Notes under the pieces: generated by a model
What the model was told of the DNA's origin: nothing
The model's database searches: none
The model's input: only the letters and a program-made list of their open reading frames with translations
Shown: positions 6,246-8,726 of the stretch, one piece after another
How positions within the stretch are numbered: the first letter of the stretch is position 1
Layout of the letters: each line of letters begins with the position of its first letter
Position numbers and translations under genes: made by a program
Assembly (NCBI GenBank): GCA_007121375.1
Contig: SKLX01000138.1
Span: 1 to 8,726 of the forward strand
Source of the DNA: Bacillota bacterium
Lineage (GTDB): Bacteria; Bacillota; Dethiobacteria; SKNC01
DNA: 8,726 nucleotides
Reading direction: 5' to 3'

Positions 6246-6254
6246 TGATAAAAT
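6246..6254 (+). promoter_or_regulatory. Probable extended -10 promoter of the ubiD cluster
   Basis: TGATAAAAT is an extended -10 (TG-N-TAAAAT) in the context TTATGATAAAATGATG, very like the TTATGCTAAAAT seen before lspA in this same window. No convincing -35 is found. Transcription would start near 6261, leaving a leader of about 125 nt before ubiD. Confidence 0.5.
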
Positions 6255-6270
6255 GATGTTAAGGGTTTAT

Positions 6271-6372
6271 ATGGATAAGAGAAAAGGAAAAAGTAAAAGG
6301 CAGGAGGGAAATAATAGATTTGTGTCGAATATGAATATTGTTTACAGGCTGAAATCCTGTTTTTTAATTTAA
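6271..6372 (+). CDS. Possible 33-residue leader peptide ahead of ubiD (unproven)
   Basis: An open frame starts at ATG 6271 and runs 33 codons (MDKRKGKSKRQEGNNRF... ending YRLKSCFLI) to TAA 6370-6372. The stop overlaps the first bases of the ubiD SD (AAGGAGGGAG from 6371), an arrangement that would allow translational coupling. A weak AAGGG lies at 6261-6265. The peptide is very basic at the N-terminus and matches no family I know. It may be only a chance frame in the leader: the SD is poor and would sit at the very 5' end of the transcript. Confidence 0.2.
   Translation: MDKRKGKSKRQEGNNRFVSNMNIVYRLKSCFLI
6344..6365 (+). terminator. Weak terminator-like hairpin in the ubiD leader
   Basis: ACAGG (6344-6348) pairs with CCTGT (6356-6360) around a 7-nt loop, followed by a run of six T (6360-6365). 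The 5-bp stem is weak for a terminator. It lies between the promoter and the ubiD SD, so if real it would be an attenuator rather than an end-of-gene terminator. Confidence 0.25.
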
Positions 6373-6385
6373 GGAGGGAGATTGA

Positions 6386-7828
6386 TTGGCTTTTAAGGAC
6401 CTGCAGGAATTTACCAGTTTATTGGAAAGTAAAGGACTTTTACGCAGGATTACCACAGAAGTAGATCCAATACTTGAAATAACGGAAATTACGGACCGGG
6501 TTTCAAAAAAATACGGTCCTGCTTTAATGTTTGAAAGGGTTAAGGGGTCAGATTTTCCCCTGGTTATAAATACTTTTGGTACCTTTGAAAGAATGAGCAT
6601 GTCTTTAGGGGTGGAAAACCTGGATGATATAGCAGCGGAAATATCATCTATGCTGGATGTTTTTTCTGCCAAAAAACTTATGGACAAAATTAAGAACATA
6701 CCCCTCATCACCCAGGTGGCTGGTTTTCCACCTAAGAAAGTCAAAAAAGCTCCCTGCCAGGAAGTGGTTTGTGATCCTGACCTGGACAGGCTTCCCATTT
6801 TAAAGTGTTGGCCTGAAGATGGAGGCAAATTTATAACCCTACCCCTGGTTTTTAGCAAGGACCCGGAAACGGGGGAGCGGAATGTGGGAATGTATCGACT
6901 GCAGGTCTATGATCATAAAACTACAGGGATGCACTGGCATCTTCACAAAGATGGGGCCAGTAATTATAATAAATATAAGAAGCGGGGGGAAAAAATGGAG
7001 GTGGCTGTTGCCCTGGGAGGAGATCCGGCCACCATCTATTCTTCCACTGCCCCTCTTCCTAAAAATTTATATGAACTGGTTTTTGCCGGGTTTTTGAAAA
7101 AATCTCCCGTGGAAGAAGTTAAATGTAAAACCGTTGACCTTTATGTTCCCGCCCATGCGGAAATCATCCTGGAGGGTTATGTGGACCCCCAGGAGGAGAT
7201 GAGAACAGAAGGCCCCTTTGGAGATCATACGGGTTATTACTCCCTGGCGGATAAGTACCCTGTATTTCACTTAACCTGCATGACCCATAAAAAGAATGCT
7301 ATTTATCCTGCTACTATAGTAGGAAAGCCCCCCATGGAAGATTGTTACATGGCCAAGGCTACGGAGAGAATTTTTCTCCCCTTATTAAAGCTTTTTATAC
7401 CGGAAGTAATAGATATAAACATGCCTCTGGAAGGGGTTTTTCATAACTGTGCGATAGTTTCCATTAAAAAAAGTTTTCCGGGACAGGCCCGTAAGGTGAT
7501 AAATGCCCTCTGGGGCCTGGGACAGATGATGTTTACCAAGGTAATTATAGTGGTAGATGAAAAGGTTGATCCCCAGGATCTTTCTGCGGTATTCTGGAAA
7601 GTTTTTAACAATGTTGATCCCAAAAGGGATTTAATGGTGGTAGATGGTCCCCTGGACGCACTGGATCATGCTTCTCCCCTCCCTAATTACGGCTCTAAAC
7701 TGGGAATAGACGCTACGGTTAAAGGACCCTCCGAAGGACATTTCCGGGAATGGCCCGCAGAAATTGAGATGGATGAAAAAATAAAGGAAATGGTTGATAG
7801 GAAGTGGGAGGAATATGGTTTGGAATAA
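6386..7828 (+). CDS. ubiD: UbiD-family prenylated-FMN-dependent decarboxylase (probably menaquinone biosynthesis)
   Basis: A 480-residue UbiD-family decarboxylase, close to the usual 480-500. The family uses prenylated FMN, made by UbiX, to remove a carboxylate from aromatic or unsaturated acids. Seen here: YRLQVYDHKTTGMHWHLHKDG (about 170-190), the cofactor-binding block, with R171 at the place of the conserved catalytic arginine; and RTEGPFGDHTGYY (273-285), with E275 and D280 at the places of the two conserved acids. ALGGDPATIYSS and KPPMEDCYMAKATE are further family blocks. Next to a UbiA prenyltransferase and an apparent ubiX, the likely job is decarboxylating a prenylated 1,4-dihydroxy-6-naphthoate in futalosine-route menaquinone synthesis; the pathway is inferred. 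The start TTG 6386 follows AAGGAGGGAG at 6371-6380. Other UbiD enzymes act on other aromatic acids, so substrate is open. Confidence 0.92.
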   Translation: MAFKDLQEFTSLLESKGLLRRITTEVDPILEITEITDRVSKKYGPALMFERVKGSDFPLVINTFGTFERMSMSLGVENLDDIAAEISSMLDVFSAKKLMDKIKNIPLITQVAGFPPKKVKKAPCQEVVCDPDLDRLPILKCWPEDGGKFITLPLVFSKDPETGERNVGMYRLQVYDHKTTGMHWHLHKDGASNYNKYKKRGEKMEVAVALGGDPATIYSSTAPLPKNLYELVFAGFLKKSPVEEVKCKTVDLYVPAHAEIILEGYVDPQEEMRTEGPFGDHTGYYSLADKYPVFHLTCMTHKKNAIYPATIVGKPPMEDCYMAKATERIFLPLLKLFIPEVIDINMPLEGVFHNCAIVSIKKSFPGQARKVINALWGLGQMMFTKVIIVVDEKVDPQDLSAVFWKVFNNVDPKRDLMVVDGPLDALDHASPLPNYGSKLGIDATVKGPSEGHFREWPAEIEMDEKIKEMVDRKWEEYGLE

Positions 7829-8681
7829 AATAAAAATATATGGGGAACTGGTAATGTTTCGCCATACCATTTTTGCCCTGCCCTTTGCCTTAATGGGAGC
7901 TTTTCTGGCAGCAGGAGGTTGGCCCCCCTTTTCCAACTTATTTTGGATACTGGTGGCAATGGTAGGGGCCAGGAACGCAGCCAATGCATTGAACCGCTTG
8001 ATAGATTGGAAAATTGATTTAAAGAATCCCAGGACAGCCTCCCGCCCTCTCCCCCAGGGAAAGGTTAAGCCTTTAGAGGTTCTTCTTCTCAGCCTGGTGG
8101 GCCTGGGCCTTTTAACATTATCTGCCTTTCAGCTAAATGAGCTTTGTGTAAAGATGCTTCCCCTGGTTGTTGTTATTCTGGTAGGATATTCCTATACCAA
8201 GCGTTTTACCTGGGCCTGCCATCTTGTTTTAGGCCTGGCTATTGGATTGGCTCCCCTGGGAGCCTGGATAGCGGTGACAGGAGAGTTGGCCCTGGCACCC
8301 TTTCTTCTATTCCTGGTAGTAGCTTTATGGATAGCAGGTTTTGATATAATTTATGCTACCCAGGATGTGGATTTTGACCGCAGGGAAAAGATTCATGCCA
8401 TTCCAGCACGTTTTGGCATTGATAAGGCTTTAAGTATTGCCAAAATCTTTCACCTTATAACATTAATTTTGCTGGCTTTACTGCCCATGTTGCTGCCCCT
8501 GGGATATATATATTATCTTGGACTTTTAGTGGTGGCAGGTCTTTTTCTGTACGAACATCGGATAGTTTCTCCGGATAACCTGACCAGGGTAAAGGTAGCA
8601 TCTTACCATATAAATGAACTTGTCGGGATTATCGTTTTAACCTTTACCCTTTTAGACCTTTTTTGGATAAAAATCTGGTAA
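7815..8681 (+). CDS. mqnP: UbiA-family aromatic prenyltransferase (MqnP-like)
   Basis: A membrane prenyltransferase of 288 residues with about eight or nine hydrophobic segments. The first aspartate-rich motif is NRLIDWKID (60-68; N60, D64, D68), followed by NPRTASRPLPQG. The second is ATQDVDFDRR (about 181-190), followed by HAIPARFG. The combination QDVDFDRR...IPARFG is the form seen in UbiA-like enzymes of bacteria using the futalosine menaquinone pathway, rather than classic proteobacterial UbiA or MenA; that assignment is from family knowledge. It would attach the polyprenyl tail to dihydroxynaphthoate before the UbiD step. I chose ATG 7815 because the protein then opens MVWNKIKIYGELVMFRHTIF, as relatives do; an in-frame TTG at 7794 adds seven residues. 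GGGAGG (7806-7811) lies only 3 nt upstream, which is close. It overlaps ubiD by 14 bp, so coupling is likely. Confidence 0.92.
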   Translation: MVWNKIKIYGELVMFRHTIFALPFALMGAFLAAGGWPPFSNLFWILVAMVGARNAANALNRLIDWKIDLKNPRTASRPLPQGKVKPLEVLLLSLVGLGLLTLSAFQLNELCVKMLPLVVVILVGYSYTKRFTWACHLVLGLAIGLAPLGAWIAVTGELALAPFLLFLVVALWIAGFDIIYATQDVDFDRREKIHAIPARFGIDKALSIAKIFHLITLILLALLPMLLPLGYIYYLGLLVVAGLFLYEHRIVSPDNLTRVKVASYHINELVGIIVLTFTLLDLFWIKIW

Positions 8682-8707
8682 TAAAAGTTTTTAGAGGAGA
8701 TGTATTC

Positions 8708-8726
8708 ATGAAAAACATAATTGTGG
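8708..8726 (+). CDS. Start of a gene, probably UbiX flavin prenyltransferase (cut by window end)
   Basis: ATG 8708 follows AGAGGAGA (about 8693-8700) with a normal spacer and encodes MKNIIV before the window ends. That start is typical of UbiX, which makes prenylated FMN for UbiD, and ubiX commonly accompanies ubiD and ubiA. Only six codons are visible, so the identity rests mainly on context. The gap after the prenyltransferase is 26 bp with no terminator, which fits one operon. Confidence 0.55.

Noticed and set aside
6364..6858. Long minus-strand open frame (164 codons) antisense to the ubiD 5' region
   Set aside because: It lies opposite a strongly supported UbiD coding region, matches no family, and has low-complexity shadow composition.
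7794..7814. TTG 7794 as the start of the UbiA-family gene
   Set aside because: The added residues MIGSGRN do not resemble the family N-terminus, and the SD GGGAGG lies downstream of this codon. ATG 7815 is better, though its SD spacing is short.
7631..7989. Two overlapping minus-strand frames across the ubiD/ubiA junction
   Set aside because: Both are antisense to well-supported UbiD and UbiA residues in different frames, with no recognisable motif or SD.
1..8726. CRISPR arrays, insertion sequences, tRNA or rRNA genes, toxin-antitoxin or defence genes
   Set aside because: No regularly spaced direct repeats, transposase-like frames, terminal inverted repeats, tRNA or rRNA segments, or defence-family motifs were found on either strand. 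Genes fill nearly the whole window, and the largest gap (6153-6385) is accounted for above.

Overview
The window is a compact, moderately AT-rich stretch of a Gram-positive, Firmicutes-type chromosome, most likely from the class Clostridia. Three things point there: purine-rich Shine-Dalgarno (SD) sites of the AGGAGG type with frequent GTG and TTG starts; a gene order ileS / TraR-DksA-like / lspA / rluD-type / pyrR that matches the Bacillus subtilis ileS-ylyA-lspA-ylyB-pyrR block; and a YloA-type RqcH. The ubiD-ubiA-ubiX-type cluster at the right end suggests a menaquinone maker, probably by the futalosine route. Genus and species cannot be called from this window.

Layout. (1) 1-1408, plus strand: the last 160 or so residues of isoleucyl-tRNA synthetase, a small FMN nitroreductase, and a TraR/DksA zinc-finger protein, closed by a strong intrinsic terminator at 1431-1470. 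(2) 1510-3700, plus strand: a new promoter, then lspA, lgt and a RluD-type pseudouridine synthase; lgt and the synthase overlap by 17 bp. (3) 3701-4380: a short gap with a hairpin and a TTGACA box, then pyrR alone, ending in a bidirectional terminator shared with the convergent rqcH. No pyrimidine biosynthesis gene follows pyrR here. (4) 4386-6152, minus strand: rqcH. (5) 6153-6385: a divergent promoter region with back-to-back promoters, an inverted repeat, and a leader holding a possible 33-codon ORF. (6) 6386-8726, plus strand: a UbiD decarboxylase, a UbiA prenyltransferase overlapping it by 14 bp, and the first codons of what is probably a UbiX flavin prenyltransferase.

How the genes work together. 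Lgt and LspA are consecutive steps of lipoprotein maturation: Lgt attaches diacylglycerol to the lipobox cysteine and LspA then removes the signal peptide. IleRS, the RluD-type enzyme and RqcH all concern translation (tRNA charging, rRNA modification, rescue of stalled nascent chains). PyrR is the uridine-nucleotide-sensing RNA-binding regulator of pyr genes. UbiA would prenylate an aromatic acid, UbiD would decarboxylate it, and UbiX would make the prenylated FMN that UbiD needs.

Nothing here looks like a new defence system, mobile element or other undescribed multi-gene system; the coding content is conserved housekeeping. The points most worth a second look are regulatory: the gap before pyrR, where two mutually exclusive RNA hairpins can be drawn, and the rqcH/ubiD intergenic region.
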